Origin: Achromobacter sp. Root83
GTDB lineage: Bacteria > Pseudomonadota > Gammaproteobacteria > Burkholderiales > Burkholderiaceae_B
Assembly (NCBI RefSeq): GCF_001428845.1
Contig: NZ_LMIU01000009.1
Span: 1 to 64,000 of the forward strand
Length of the DNA stretch: 64,000 bases
Reading direction: 5' to 3'
Positions 35,468-47,561 of the stretch are shown one piece after another. The notes beneath the pieces are model-generated. The model saw only the letters and a program-made list of their open reading frames with translations, did no database searches and was not told the DNA's origin. Within the stretch, counting starts at the first letter, position 1. Every line of letters begins with the position of its first letter. The position numbers and the translations under genes were made by a program.

Positions 35468-36090
35468 GCATGAGCCTCGGGTTTGGCCAAAGCCACTTTC
35501 ATCAAATCAGCAACGGTGGTCACTTCAAGTTTTTCCATGATGTTGGCGCGGTGCGCCTCGACGGTCTTGATGCTGATGCCCAGGTCGTCGGCGATCTGCT
35601 TGTTCAAGCGGCCGGCGACGATGCGCTCCAGCACCTGCTGCTCGCGCGCGGTCAGGCGCGCCAGCATGGCTTCGTGATCCTTCTGGGCCTGGTGCTTGCT
35701 CACGCGCTGCGTGGCCTGCTCCAGCATGCGCGCGACGATCTCGCGCAGGTCGGATTCATTGAAGGGTTTTTCCAGGAAGTCGACCGCGCCCTTCTTCATG
35801 GTGGACACGGCCATGGGCACGTCGCCGTGACCCGTGATGAACACGATGGGCAGCGGCGCGTTGCGCAGGATCAGTTGCTCCTGCAGTTCCAGGCCGCTCA
35901 TGCCCGGCATGCGCACGTCGGCGATCAGCACGCCAATCTGGCTGGCGTCGTAATCCTCCAGGAACGATTCGCCGCTGGCATAGGCGCGAACGCGGTATCC
36001 ATTGGCTTCCAACAGCCAGCGCAACGAATCGCGGACCGCTTCGTCGTCGTCAACAATGAATACCGTGCTCGACAGGTGGGGCGTGTTCAT
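35464..36090 (-). CDS. FixJ/NarL-type response regulator
   Basis: A 208-residue response regulator. The receiver domain (residues 7-125) has the acidic pocket VDDDE, the phospho-acceptor D58 ([12 protein letters not shown]), and the conserved Lys in FLEKPFNE. The C-terminal LuxR-type helix-turn-helix reads [40 protein letters not shown]. This FixJ pattern fits its partner, a PAS histidine kinase whose stop overlaps this ATG (ATGA). Its targets are unknown; the adjacent pyruvate dehydrogenase operon, transcribed divergently from the kinase, is an obvious candidate. Confidence 0.93.
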   Translation of the reverse strand: MNTPHLSSTVFIVDDDEAVRDSLRWLLEANGYRVRAYASGESFLEDYDASQIGVLIADVRMPGMSGLELQEQLILRNAPLPIVFITGHGDVPMAVSTMKKGAVDFLEKPFNESDLREIVARMLEQATQRVSKHQAQKDHEAMLARLTAREQQVLERIVAGRLNKQIADDLGISIKTVEAHRANIMEKLEVTTVADLMKVALAKPEAHA

Positions 36091-37841
36091 GCGTGCAACT
36101 CCTCGGACTGATCGTTCTGGGCCTGCGGCTGGGTTGCAGCGCAGGGCAGGGTAAAGCGGAAGATGGTACCGCCGGCGGGATTGGGATCCGCCCACAGGCG
36201 GCCGTGGTGCGACTCGATAATGGTACGGCAGATGTTCAGCCCCATGCCCAGGCCCTGGGTCTTGGTGCTGAAGAAAGGTTCGAAGAGGCGCTCGGGTTCG
36301 GCCAGGCCGTGGCCGCGGTCCACCACGCACACCTCGATATGCTGCTCGTGAAGAATTACGGCAACCTTAAGCTCGTCGGATTCGCTCTTTTCCATGGCTT
36401 CCAGCCCGTTCTTCAGCAGGTTCAACAGCACCTGCTCGATCAGGATGGGATCGGCCAGCACGTCCGGCGCGTTCGACGGCACGAAGCTCTCGATGCGGAT
36501 GCGGCGCTTGCGGGCGTCGATTTCGGCGAAGCCGATGGCATTGTCGACAATGCGGCCGATGGCCACGCGCTGGCGGCGCGGCTCGCTGCGCTTCACGAAT
36601 TCGCGGATGCGGCTGATGATCTTGCCGGCGCGCTCGGCCTGCGAGGCGGCCTTTTCCAGCGCGGGCAGCAGCATGTTGGGGCTGGTGTGGCCGGCCTTGA
36701 CCAGCGCGACCGCACCCATGCTGTAGTTGGCGATGGCCGTCAGAGGCTGGTTGAGCTCATGCGCCAGCGACGAAGCCATTTCGCCCATGGTGGTCAGGCG
36801 GCTGGTGAGCTGGATCTTTTCCTGCTGCACGCGCGACGCTTCTTCGTGGCCGCGGCGCTCGGTGATGTCGCGCGCCACCTGCATGCGGACGCGGCGGCCG
36901 TCGGTCCAGGCCAGCATGCGGTGATGGACCTCGAACCAGCGCTGCACCGACGGCGCGAAGACTTCGACGGATTCGTCGGTGAAGCGTCCGCGCCGGCCGG
37001 CCAGCAATTCGTCGTGCCCGCCCGTCTGCGCGCCGAACACGCGGCGGTAGGTGCGGTTGGCGAACAGCAGTTCCAGGCCGTCGTGGGTGTCCGCGGTGAC
37101 CGAAATGGCGTCGTCCAGGCCTTCCAGCACGGTCATGAAGCGCTCGTGCGCGGCGGTCAGGGCCTCGCGGATGCGCTTGGGTTCGGTGATGTCCGTCATG
37201 GACGTCATCCAGCCGATCTGGTTGCCGTTGGGGTCCAGCAGGGGCGACACGTACATGCGGGCGGTGAAGCGCGAGCCGTCGCGGCGCTGCGCCTCGACTT
37301 CCAGGCCGCTACTGGGCGTCTTGCCGGACATCAGCACGTCCAGGGTGTGCTGGTGCTGTTCGTGGCGGCCGGGCACCCAATAAGGGAAGGGCGGGCTGCG
37401 CCCGATCAGATCGGCTTCGTTCCAGCCGATCATGCGGCAGAACGCGGGGTTCACATAGGCGATGCGGCCTTCCATGTCCAAAACCCGCATGCCGGTGGAC
37501 ATGGAGTTCTCCATGGCGCGGCGAAATCCGGTTTCGGCGATCAGGGCGGCCTCGGCGGTCGAGCGGAAGCGCGTATAGCGCCAGAGCATCAGCAGGCTGA
37601 TGACGATCACGCAGGACAGGGCCAGCACCACCCAGATCAGGCGCTGCTGGCGCATTTCCTGGTCTATGGTGACAAACATGACGCTGTCGTCATGGATGCG
37701 CTGCAGCCAGAAGAACACCGCCATCACACAGATATAGAGGATCAGCACCATCGCGGGCGTGACCCAGTACACGCCGCGCCGGCGAGTGCGGGCGTGGTCG
37801 TGGAATGGCGTAGGAATATTGGACTTGGGCGCGCTGGACAT
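36087..37841 (-). CDS. PAS-domain sensor histidine kinase (FixL-like architecture)
   Basis: A 584-residue membrane kinase. Two hydrophobic segments (about 30-46 and 70-87) enclose a short periplasmic loop, so the outer sensor part is minimal. PAS domains span about 105-222 and 232-330. The phospho-acceptor is H361 in SSLAHELNQPLTAIANYS, and the ATPase has NLLKNGLEAME (N box), DRGHGL and GLGMGLNICRTIIESH. No heme-binding His pattern could be confirmed in the PAS domains, so oxygen sensing should not be assumed. It is the first gene of the kinase-regulator-folD-prlC operon and diverges from aceE. Confidence 0.93.
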   Translation of the reverse strand: MSSAPKSNIPTPFHDHARTRRRGVYWVTPAMVLILYICVMAVFFWLQRIHDDSVMFVTIDQEMRQQRLIWVVLALSCVIVISLLMLWRYTRFRSTAEAALIAETGFRRAMENSMSTGMRVLDMEGRIAYVNPAFCRMIGWNEADLIGRSPPFPYWVPGRHEQHQHTLDVLMSGKTPSSGLEVEAQRRDGSRFTARMYVSPLLDPNGNQIGWMTSMTDITEPKRIREALTAAHERFMTVLEGLDDAISVTADTHDGLELLFANRTYRRVFGAQTGGHDELLAGRRGRFTDESVEVFAPSVQRWFEVHHRMLAWTDGRRVRMQVARDITERRGHEEASRVQQEKIQLTSRLTTMGEMASSLAHELNQPLTAIANYSMGAVALVKAGHTSPNMLLPALEKAASQAERAGKIISRIREFVKRSEPRRQRVAIGRIVDNAIGFAEIDARKRRIRIESFVPSNAPDVLADPILIEQVLLNLLKNGLEAMEKSESDELKVAVILHEQHIEVCVVDRGHGLAEPERLFEPFFSTKTQGLGMGLNICRTIIESHHGRLWADPNPAGGTIFRFTLPCAATQPQAQNDQSEELHA

Positions 37842-38008
37842 GGAATTCGGGCCGGATAGACCGCCGCATTTTAGTGCGTGTTGGAAGGGAATTACCGGGA
37901 ATCAACCCCTCCTTTTGGTCTACACCTTAAAAAGTATAGCCATAAGGAATTCAGCTTCCGTTCAATTTTCCACATTATGAAATGCCGTACCGCAACATGA
38001 AATTTTTC

Positions 38009-38038
38009 TTGCGACCGGTTAATCTTCTTTCTTAGAAT
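38009..38038 (+). promoter_or_regulatory. Probable sigma-70 promoter of aceE-aceF-lpdA
   Basis: TTGCGA (38009-38014) and TAGAAT (38033-38038) are separated by 18 bases. The transcript would begin near 38045, giving a leader of about 150 bases that contains the hairpin at 38096-38136. Confidence 0.5.
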
Positions 38039-38095
38039 GCCGGCTGATAGGGAACAGGCCCGACGAGCAGGTCCTTAAAAACACCCCGACCCATG

Positions 38096-38136
38096 CATTG
38101 CATGGTAGCCCGGATGATCCCGGCTACCATGCAATG
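38096..38136 (+). promoter_or_regulatory. Strong hairpin in the aceE leader
   Basis: CATTGCATGGTAGCC (38096-38110) is perfectly complementary to 38122-38136. The 11-base centre can pair further (GGA with TCC), giving one long stem with a C-C mismatch. No T run follows, so it is not a plain terminator. It could be a leader RNA structure or, as DNA, a dyad operator for a pyruvate-responsive regulator. Position and symmetry are seen; function is inferred. Confidence 0.7.
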
Positions 38137-38195
38137 TCCGCGAGTAGATGAATAAGCGGGTGTGGTCACGAACGAACCCCAACAGGAGACACACG

Positions 38196-40904
<2,709 letters not shown>

Positions 40905-40916
40905 GGGTAAAGAGAC

Positions 40917-42602
40917 ATGAGCAACATCGTGCAAATCAAGGTTCCCGACATCGGCGACTTCAAGGAAGTGGAAGTCATTGAAGTGCTGGTTGCCGTGGGC
41001 GACACGATCAAGGCCGAACAGAGCCTGATTACCGTCGAATCCGACAAGGCCTCGATGGAAATCCCCGCGTCGCAGGGCGGCGTGGTGAAGTCCATCACCG
41101 TGAAGGTCGGCGACAAGGTCGCCGAAGGCGCGGTCGTGCTGGAAGTGGAAGGGGGCGATGCCGCCCCGGCCCAGGAAGAGGCCCCCAAGGCCGGGTCCAA
41201 GGCCGACGCCAAGCCGGCCGCCAAGGAAGAACCCAAGCAGGCCGCCGCCGCCGCGCCCAAGGCTGAAGCGTCGGCCCCGGCCGCCGCTACCGGCCCGGTC
41301 GAGATCGAAGTGCCCGACATCGGCGACTTCAAGGAAGTGGAAGTCATCGAAGTGATGGTCGCCGTGGGCGACACCATCAAGGCCGAGCAAAGCCTGATCA
41401 CTGTCGAGTCCGACAAGGCCTCGATGGAGATCCCGTCGTCGCAAGGCGGCGTGGTCAAGGAAGTGAAGGTCAAGGTTGGTGACAAGGTCGCCAAGGGCTC
41501 GGTCGTCGTCGTGGTCGAAGGCGCCGCGCAGGAAGGCAGCGCTGCCGCCGCGCCGGCCGCCAAGGCCGAGGCTGCCGCGGCGCCCGCCGCCAAGGCTGAA
41601 GCCAAGGCCGACGCCGCCGCGCCGGCCGCTCCCGCTGCGCGTCCGGCCCCCGCCGCCGCGCTGGAAGACGCCAACCTCAAGCCCGGCCAGCTCCCGCACG
41701 CTTCGCCGTCGGTGCGCAAGTTCGCGCGCGAGCTGGGCGTGAACCTGAGCAAGGTCAAGGGTTCGGGTCCGAAAGAACGCATCACCGCCGACGACGTGCG
41801 CGGTTTCGTCAAGCAGGCGCTTTCCGCCGCCCCGACGGCCGCCGCCGGCGGTTCGGCCGATGGCGCCGCGCTGGGCCTGTTGCCGTGGCCGAAGATCGAC
41901 TTCACCAAGTTCGGCCCGATCGAAGCCAAGCCCCTGTCGCGCATCAAGAAGATCTCCGGCGCGAACCTGCACCGCAACTGGGTCATGATCCCGCACGTCA
42001 CCAACAACGACGAAGCGGACATCACCGACCTGGAAGCGCTGCGCGTCACGCTGAACAAGGAAAACGAGAAGTCGGGCGTCAAGGTCACGATGCTGGCCTT
42101 CCTGATCAAGGCCGTGGTCGCCGCCCTGAAGAAGTTCCCCGAGTTCAACGCCTCGCTGGACGGCGACAACCTGGTGCTCAAGCAGTACTACCACATCGGT
42201 TTCGCCGCCGACACGCCCAACGGGCTGGTGGTGCCGGTGATCCGCGACGCCGACAAGAAGGGCATCCTGCAGATCGCGCAGGAAATGACCGACCTGTCCA
42301 AGAAGGCCCGCGACGGCAAGATCTCGCCCGCCGAAATGCAGGGCGGCTGCTTCTCGATCTCGTCCCTGGGCGGCATTGGCGGCACCTCGTTCACGCCCAT
42401 CATCAACGCCCCTGAAGTGGCCATCCTGGGCGTGTCGCGCTCCTCGCACAAGCCCGTCTGGGACGGCAAGCAATTCGTGCCGCGCCTGATCGTGCCGCTG
42501 TCGCTGTCCTATGACCACCGCGTCATCGACGGCGCCTCGGCCGCACGCTTCAACGCCTATCTGGGCGCCTTGCTGGCCGACTTCCGCCGCATCGCGCTGT
42601 AA
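40917..42602 (+). CDS. aceF: Dihydrolipoamide acetyltransferase, two lipoyl domains
   Basis: A 561-residue E2. Two lipoyl domains occupy about residues 1-80 and 122-200, each with the lipoylated Lys in ESDKASME (K44 in the first), joined by Ala/Pro/Lys-rich linkers. A peripheral-subunit-binding domain ([20 protein letters not shown]) spans about 262-300, and the catalytic domain runs to the end, with the active-site His in [12 protein letters not shown]. Both lipoyl domains are nearly identical to each other and to the one on lpdA. It transfers acetyl groups to CoA and forms the complex core. Confidence 0.97.
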   Translation: MSNIVQIKVPDIGDFKEVEVIEVLVAVGDTIKAEQSLITVESDKASMEIPASQGGVVKSITVKVGDKVAEGAVVLEVEGGDAAPAQEEAPKAGSKADAKPAAKEEPKQAAAAAPKAEASAPAAATGPVEIEVPDIGDFKEVEVIEVMVAVGDTIKAEQSLITVESDKASMEIPSSQGGVVKEVKVKVGDKVAKGSVVVVVEGAAQEGSAAAAPAAKAEAAAAPAAKAEAKADAAAPAAPAARPAPAAALEDANLKPGQLPHASPSVRKFARELGVNLSKVKGSGPKERITADDVRGFVKQALSAAPTAAAGGSADGAALGLLPWPKIDFTKFGPIEAKPLSRIKKISGANLHRNWVMIPHVTNNDEADITDLEALRVTLNKENEKSGVKVTMLAFLIKAVVAALKKFPEFNASLDGDNLVLKQYYHIGFAADTPNGLVVPVIRDADKKGILQIAQEMTDLSKKARDGKISPAEMQGGCFSISSLGGIGGTSFTPIINAPEVAILGVSRSSHKPVWDGKQFVPRLIVPLSLSYDHRVIDGASAARFNAYLGALLADFRRIAL

Positions 42603-42614
42603 ACGGGGAGCCCC

Positions 42615-44411
42615 ATGAGCAATACCGTTCAAATCAAAGTGCCGGACATCGGCGACTTCAAGGAAGTGGAAGTCATCGAAGTGCTGGTGGCGGTGGGCGA
42701 CACGATCAAGGCGGAACAAAGCCTGATCACCGTCGAATCCGACAAGGCCTCGATGGAAATCCCCGCGTCGCAGGGCGGCGTGGTGAAGTCCATCGCCGTC
42801 AAGGTCGGCGACAAGGTCGCCGAAGGCGCGGTCGTGCTGGAAGTGGAAGCCGGCTCAGGCGCTGACGCCGCGCCCGCGGCCAAGGCCGCCGATGCCCCCA
42901 AGAAGGCCGACGCCAAGACCGAAGCCAAGGCCGGATCCGCGCCGGCTCCCGCCGCCAAGGCGGCAGCTCCCGCGGCCGCCACCTACAGCGGTTCGGCCGA
43001 TGCCGAATACGACATGCTGGTGCTGGGCGCGGGCCCCGGCGGCTACTCCGCCGCCTTCCGCGCTGCCGACCTGGGCCTGTCCGTGGTCCTGGTGGAACGC
43101 TACGCCACGCTGGGCGGAGTCTGCCTGAACGTGGGCTGCATTCCGTCCAAGGCGCTGCTGCACAACGCCGCCATCATCGACGAAGCCCGCGAACTGGCCT
43201 CCCACGGCATCAGCTTCGGCGAGCCCAAGATCGACCTGGACAAGCTGCGCGGCTACAAGGACAGCGTGGTCGCCAAGCTGACCGGCGGCCTGGCCGGCAT
43301 GGCCAAAGCTCGCAAAGTCACCGTGGTGACGGGCGTGGGCGAATTCGCCGATGCCAACCACCTGACGGTCAAGGGCGCCGACGGCAAGGCCCAGACCCTG
43401 CGCTTCAAGCAGGCCATCATCGCCGCCGGCAGCCAATCGGTGAAGCTGCCGTTCATGCCCGAAGACGACCGCGTCGTCGATTCCACCGGCGCCTTGCTGC
43501 TGCGTGAAATCCCCAAGAAGATGCTCATCGTCGGCGGCGGCATCATCGGCCTGGAAATGGGCACGGTGTACTCCACGCTGGGCGCACGCCTGGACGTCGT
43601 GGAAATGCTGGACGGCCTGATGCAGGGCGCGGACCGCGACCTGGTCAAGGTCTGGCAGAAGAAGAACGCCTACCGCTTCGACAACATCATGTTGAAGACC
43701 AAGACCGTGGGCGCCGAAGCCAGGAAGGACGGCATCTACGTGTCCTTCGAAGGCGAGGGCGCTCCCAAGGAGCCCCAGCGCTACGACCTGGTCCTGCAGG
43801 CCGTGGGCCGCAGCCCCAATGGCAAGAAGATCGGCGCCGACCGTGCCGGCATCGCCGTGACCGACCGCGGCTTCATCGAGGTCGATCGCCAGATGCGCAC
43901 CAACGTGCCGCACATCTACGCCATCGGCGACATCGTCGGCCAGCCCATGCTGGCCCACAAGGCGGTGCACGAAGGCCACGTCGCGGCGGAAGCCGCGGCC
44001 GGCCAGAAGTCCTTCTTCGACGCGCGCGTCATTCCGTCGGTGGCCTACACCGATCCGGAAGTGGCGTGGGTGGGCCTGACCGAAGACGAAGCCAAGAAGC
44101 AAGGCATCAAGATCGAAAAGGGCGTGTTCCCCTGGGCCGCCTCCGGCCGCGCCATCGCCAACGGCCGCGACGAGGGCTTCACCAAGCTGATTTTCGACGC
44201 GGAAACGCATCGCATCCTGGGCGGCAGCATCGTGGGCACCCACGCTGGCGACCTGATCAGCGAGCTGGCCCTGGCCGTGGAAATGGGCGCCGACGTCGTC
44301 GACATCGCCAAGACCATCCACCCGCACCCGACCCTGGGTGAATCGGTGGGCATGGCGGCCGAAGTCGCCGAAGGCGTCTGCACCGACCTGCCGCCCATGA
44401 AGAAGAAGTAA
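42615..44411 (+). CDS. lpdA: Dihydrolipoamide dehydrogenase with N-terminal lipoyl domain
   Basis: A 598-residue E3, longer than the standard 475-residue enzyme because it begins with a lipoyl domain (residues 1-80, lipoyl Lys K44) and an Ala/Lys-rich linker of about 45 residues. The flavoprotein part starts at [19 protein letters not shown], with the redox disulfide in [17 protein letters not shown], a second [10 protein letters not shown] motif for NAD, and the C-terminal HPHPTLGES His-Glu pair. It reoxidises the dihydrolipoyl groups of E2. Lipoyl-E3 fusions are known in Neisseria and Alcaligenaceae relatives. A terminator follows. Confidence 0.96.
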   Translation: MSNTVQIKVPDIGDFKEVEVIEVLVAVGDTIKAEQSLITVESDKASMEIPASQGGVVKSIAVKVGDKVAEGAVVLEVEAGSGADAAPAAKAADAPKKADAKTEAKAGSAPAPAAKAAAPAAATYSGSADAEYDMLVLGAGPGGYSAAFRAADLGLSVVLVERYATLGGVCLNVGCIPSKALLHNAAIIDEARELASHGISFGEPKIDLDKLRGYKDSVVAKLTGGLAGMAKARKVTVVTGVGEFADANHLTVKGADGKAQTLRFKQAIIAAGSQSVKLPFMPEDDRVVDSTGALLLREIPKKMLIVGGGIIGLEMGTVYSTLGARLDVVEMLDGLMQGADRDLVKVWQKKNAYRFDNIMLKTKTVGAEARKDGIYVSFEGEGAPKEPQRYDLVLQAVGRSPNGKKIGADRAGIAVTDRGFIEVDRQMRTNVPHIYAIGDIVGQPMLAHKAVHEGHVAAEAAAGQKSFFDARVIPSVAYTDPEVAWVGLTEDEAKKQGIKIEKGVFPWAASGRAIANGRDEGFTKLIFDAETHRILGGSIVGTHAGDLISELALAVEMGADVVDIAKTIHPHPTLGESVGMAAEVAEGVCTDLPPMKKK

Positions 44412-44438
44412 TGCGCGGCGGCTTGCCGCCACCGCATG

Positions 44439-44476
44439 AAAAACGCCGGTCCCTTTGATAGGGCCGGCGTTTTTTT
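44439..44476 (+). terminator. Intrinsic terminator of the pyruvate dehydrogenase operon
   Basis: ACGCCGGTCCC and GGGCCGGCGT pair, with one bulged T, around a short TTTGATA loop, followed by seven T residues at 44470-44476. It begins 28 bases after the lpdA stop. Confidence 0.9.
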
Positions 44477-44505
44477 GACTGGCGCTCAGCGCCCGGGCGG
44501 CCATG

Positions 44506-44529
44506 AAAAAGCCGCCCGAACGGGGCGGC
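44506..44529 (-). terminator. Probable terminator of the yjfB-type gene
   Basis: GCCGCCC (44511-44517) and GGGCGGC (44523-44529) form a stem; on the minus strand it is followed by five T residues (A at 44506-44510). It lies 44 bases beyond the small gene's stop. Confidence 0.7.
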
Positions 44530-44573
44530 CTGGATATCTTGCCCGATGCGCGGCTTGCCGCGCCAGGCGAGGC

Positions 44574-44768
44574 TCAGGCGTGCGTGTTGACGCGCGAGCC
44601 CAGCGTGCCGTCGATGGCCAGCACGGGCAGCGACTGCATCAGCGTCGCGACCGAGTCGGCCTGCGCGTTGATCGCCTTCTTCATCACGGTGGCCTGCACC
44701 TCTTGCATGAGGTTGACGTCCCTCAGGGCCAGGGCGGAGTTGACGGTGTTGTTGACGGAAGCATCCAT
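44574..44768 (-). CDS. YjfB family putative motility protein
   Basis: A 64-residue protein starting MDASVNNTVNSALALRD and containing MQEVQATVMKKAINAQAD and a short Leu/Pro-rich end. This is the YjfB_motility family pattern, small proteins of unknown function found with flagellar or stress genes. The ATG at 44768 is used; a TTG two codons earlier is possible. It has its own terminator and about 160 bases of upstream DNA. A link to motility fits the flagellar genes 14 kb away but is not proven. Confidence 0.75.
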   Translation of the reverse strand: MDASVNNTVNSALALRDVNLMQEVQATVMKKAINAQADSVATLMQSLPVLAIDGTLGSRVNTHA

Positions 44769-44927
44769 GGTCAAGGTGTCCTAATGATGAAAGGCCGGGT
44801 CCGGGCCGAAGCAGGTGCCATTATGGCGTACGTTTTCAATTTGATGCAAAACATTCCGGCGCGATTGCGGCGTTGAGGCATTGTCGCCCCGGTTCGTGGC
44901 CGGCATGTGACATGCATCGGCCGCGCG

Positions 44928-45773
44928 CTATGGCTCTTTCGGACATTCGGCGACCGTGCCCCATCCGTGGTTCGGCTCGCAGAACTGTTTGCGAGCCGCC
45001 CACGCGCAATCGGGCCGCTCGAAAAAGCCCAACTCGGCGCAACGCGCCAGTTCGCCCTTGAGCGCGTCCACCCAGGCCAGCGGATTCGGCGCCGGGATCT
45101 CGGTGATGCGCAGCGTGGAATGCGGCGCCGCCGCGCTGGCGGGCGGCTCGCCCGCCGGTGCCGCCGCGGCCGCCGCCGGAGAAGCGAGGGGCGCGGGAGA
45201 AGCGGAGGGCGCAGCGGCGCGCGGCTGCGCGGGCTGATCTGCCAGGCCGGGTTCGGGTTTATCCGTCGCGGACGTTGCGGACGTTGCGGGCGAGGCGGGG
45301 GGAGAGGCGGCGGGTTCCTGACCCGGCTCGGCTTCCGCGGGCAAGGGCGGCAGCGGCACTAGCGGCACGCGCACCGGACTGGCGGCCGTGACACCGGAGC
45401 GCGCGGCATTCGGCGAATTCCACGAGACGACCAGCAGCACCAGGGCGCCGTAGATGGCCAGGGTGTACAGCACGGTCAGCGTCGCATAGCCCACGCGCCG
45501 GCGGGTGATCGGCGTGGCTTCGTCGCGCCCCAGCAGGCTGCGCCAACCCACCAGCGCCGCGCCCGGCGCTGATATCAGCCACCAGCACAGCCGCCGAAGC
45601 CAACCCGGCTGGTGCTGAGGAAGCGCGGCCTGCACCTGTGCGGCCAGCAGTTCGCGCAATGCGCGGTTCTCTTCGCGCAGATGCATGGTCTGCGCATCCA
45701 CCGGCGCCTGAGTGTCTGGATCCGGGGTGCCGTCGTGCTGCGTAGCGAGTGGATCGGGGGGCGTGGCGGTCAT
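44928..45773 (-). CDS. Membrane-anchored Pro/Ala-rich protein of unknown function
   Basis: A 281-residue protein I do not recognise by function. A short coiled-coil-like stretch (MHLREENRALRELLAAQVQ, about 30-48) precedes a hydrophobic region and one clear membrane helix (about 96-117). A long linker of Pro, Ala and Ser (about 125-225) follows. The C-terminal 50 residues form a compact tail with four cysteines (ARCAEL, RPDCAW, QFCEPN, AECPKEP), probably two disulfides in the periplasm. The tail resembles small cysteine motifs in other beta-proteobacterial envelope proteins. No operon partner is obvious. Confidence 0.7.
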   Translation of the reverse strand: MTATPPDPLATQHDGTPDPDTQAPVDAQTMHLREENRALRELLAAQVQAALPQHQPGWLRRLCWWLISAPGAALVGWRSLLGRDEATPITRRRVGYATLTVLYTLAIYGALVLLVVSWNSPNAARSGVTAASPVRVPLVPLPPLPAEAEPGQEPAASPPASPATSATSATDKPEPGLADQPAQPRAAAPSASPAPLASPAAAAAAPAGEPPASAAAPHSTLRITEIPAPNPLAWVDALKGELARCAELGFFERPDCAWAARKQFCEPNHGWGTVAECPKEP

Positions 45774-46072
45774 GTCGTGAAAAATATGGATACAAAAGCG
45801 TGCGACGGCAATTATGAAGTAAGTGCGCAGCGGCGCAAGGGGGGAATAGAACGGGAAAAGGGGGGCTTGGATGGGATTCGCCCGGTCGAAGGCCGTCGTT
45901 TGGCCTGGACAATGGGCTACGGGCTGGGTGGAGAACCCACCGTTGCTGGCTGCCCGGAATTACGGATGGGGATCCGGCGAAAAGTGTGGTGCGTCGCCGG
46001 TCTGGTCGGTGCGGGGCCGCGACGAACGTGCGGCACCGCACCTGGGGACATGCCAGTCAGCAATGAAGCTGC
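45774..46072. other. Gap at the downstream end of the glycan cluster
   Basis: 299 bases without a convincing gene. The plus-strand frame through here has no recognisable protein features. No clear T-tailed terminator for the 11-gene glycan transcript was found. The promoter of the Pro/Ala-rich gene, which reads leftward from 45773, should lie here; AT-rich bases 45779-45830 are the likely place. Confidence 0.4.
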
Positions 46073-46855
46073 TCACCGGACTCGCTTGAGGAAGCCGTCT
46101 TGCGCCACGGTGATCTGAAGTTTGTGCTGCATGGCAAGGTCCTGCTCGAAGTCCGGATGTTGCGGCAACCAGGCCTGAACGGCGGATTTTGGACTATTGC
46201 CCTGGCCCCACGGGCGGTGCGCGCAGAGTTCCGCCGGCATGTCTTCAATGACTGTGTCAAAAACGACGCAGTAGCTGCCGGGGGTCGTCATCGGAGCATA
46301 GGCTTCCAGTTCGGCCAGCACATGCTCATGGGTATGGTTGGAGTCCAGGCACACCAGCACGCGCTTGGCGTCGCCCACCAGTTCGCGTACCTGTTGGACG
46401 ATATCCGCCGCGATGCTTGATCCTTGCACCATCGTGATCAGATGGCTCAGGGGATGGGCTTCGATCGCCTGCCGATTATGGGCGCGGATGTCGATATCCA
46501 CCCCGATGACGCGCCGATTCGAGACGCCAGGCATCAACGGCGTTCTATTGGCCTGCGCGTCGCAGTAGTCGAGCATCGCCAGCATAGACGCGCTCAGGAT
46601 GAGCGAGCCCCCATGCGCTATGCCCGTTTCGACAATCACATCAGGCTGCGTGGCCCAGATAATCTCCTGCATGGCATGGATGTCTTGCGGATACTGGATG
46701 ATCGGGCGTCCGAGCCACTGGAAATTGTAGGTGTAGGCGCCGATGGTGCCTGCCTTGATCATCCATGCAAGCGTGTCGGCCGACATGGTCTTGTCTGCGC
46801 CCAGGCGCTTGATGTTGTCCTGCACTTCATTCTGGAATTGTTTGATGGCGTCCAT
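46073..46855 (-). CDS. CmcI-like (cephalosporin hydroxylase family) SAM methyltransferase
   Basis: A 260-residue protein of the CmcI/rhamnosyl O-methyltransferase family. IQYPQDIHAMQEIIWATQPD precedes the SAM-binding motif VIVETGIAHGGSLILSASML, then VIGVDIDIRAHNR (acidic ribose-binding residues) and VLVCLDSNHTHEHVLAELEAY. Members O-methylate sugars or antibiotic cores despite the hydroxylase name. It is the last gene of the 11-gene overlapping glycan cluster; its start overlaps the phosphoesterase gene by 29 bases. A late methylation of the flagellin sugar is a reasonable guess. Confidence 0.85.
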   Translation of the reverse strand: MDAIKQFQNEVQDNIKRLGADKTMSADTLAWMIKAGTIGAYTYNFQWLGRPIIQYPQDIHAMQEIIWATQPDVIVETGIAHGGSLILSASMLAMLDYCDAQANRTPLMPGVSNRRVIGVDIDIRAHNRQAIEAHPLSHLITMVQGSSIAADIVQQVRELVGDAKRVLVCLDSNHTHEHVLAELEAYAPMTTPGSYCVVFDTVIEDMPAELCAHRPWGQGNSPKSAVQAWLPQHPDFEQDLAMQHKLQITVAQDGFLKRVR

Positions 46856-47561
46856 GGTCTTGGCTCTCGGTGTTTTGGATGATGTTGACGCTATCGACGC
46901 GTCCGCCGATTTGCGCGCCCTTATAGAGGTTTTCGTAGCAGAACGGCTCGAAGCCCGCGGCCTTCATGGCTTGGACGGTACGGTCGATGTCGTAGGCGAC
47001 GCGATGCAGATGCACCTGGTCGTTATGCAGAGTGGCGTAGGCGGCGCGGCGGTCGCCGTCTCGCGGCTGTCCCACGGAACCCGGGTTGCAGTAGCGTTGC
47101 GGGCCGAAATGCGCAAGCACCTGCACGTGGGTGTGGCCGGAAAACAGCAGCCTGACGTCTGCGGGAATCTTGTCCGCCGATATCGTGTAGAGATATTGAT
47201 CGCGAGGATCTTCCGGTCCGCCATGCACGTACAAGCAGTCGCCTTCGCGTATTGATTCCTGCGAACCTTTCAGCCAGGCCACCTGGTCCGTGCTGAGTAT
47301 GCTCTTTTGATAGTTGATGATCTGGGTCACTACCCTGGAACGCGGGCAGTTTTCATCCAGAGTGATATAGCTGTCATGGTTACCCAACACATTCGGCGCT
47401 TCAAGCTCGCGTAGCAGGTCGATGCATTCGCCGGGTTGCGCAAGGTAGCCCGCGACGTCGCCTAGCGAGAGGAAGCGCGTGCAACCACGCTGCTTGGCGT
47501 CTGCCACGACGGCTTGCAGCGCCGGCAAGTTGCCGTGGATATCAGAGAGAATGGCCAGCAT
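46827..47561 (-). CDS. Metallophosphoesterase, YfcE/MJ0936 type
   Basis: A 244-residue calcineurin-type phosphoesterase. Metal-binding motifs are in order: DIHGN near residue 7, GDVAG near 37, GNHDSY near 64, and GHTHVQ near 150. It is larger than E. coli YfcE (184 aa), with a roughly 50-residue C-terminal extension ending in polar residues. It lies inside the glycan cluster, overlapping genes on both sides (20 and 29 bases). A role such as removing a phosphate from a sugar or acyl precursor is possible, but the family does not fix the substrate. Confidence 0.85.
   Translation of the reverse strand: MLAILSDIHGNLPALQAVVADAKQRGCTRFLSLGDVAGYLAQPGECIDLLRELEAPNVLGNHDSYITLDENCPRSRVVTQIINYQKSILSTDQVAWLKGSQESIREGDCLYVHGGPEDPRDQYLYTISADKIPADVRLLFSGHTHVQVLAHFGPQRYCNPGSVGQPRDGDRRAAYATLHNDQVHLHRVAYDIDRTVQAMKAAGFEPFCYENLYKGAQIGGRVDSVNIIQNTESQDHGRHQTIPE

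Larger units (their letters stand above)
37842..38195. other. Intergenic region between kinase operon and aceE
   Basis: A 354-base divergent region, AT-richer than its surroundings in 37900-38040. It holds the aceE promoter (38009-38038), a long perfect hairpin in the presumed aceE leader (38096-38136) and the aceE ribosome binding site AGGAG (38184-38188). The kinase promoter must lie within about 37845-37990, but no clear consensus was found. No small gene is supportable. Confidence 0.6.

Noticed and set aside
45612-46118. Plus-strand gene in the gap after the glycan cluster
   Set aside because: Overlaps two real genes on the other strand and its translation has no domain or ribosome binding site.
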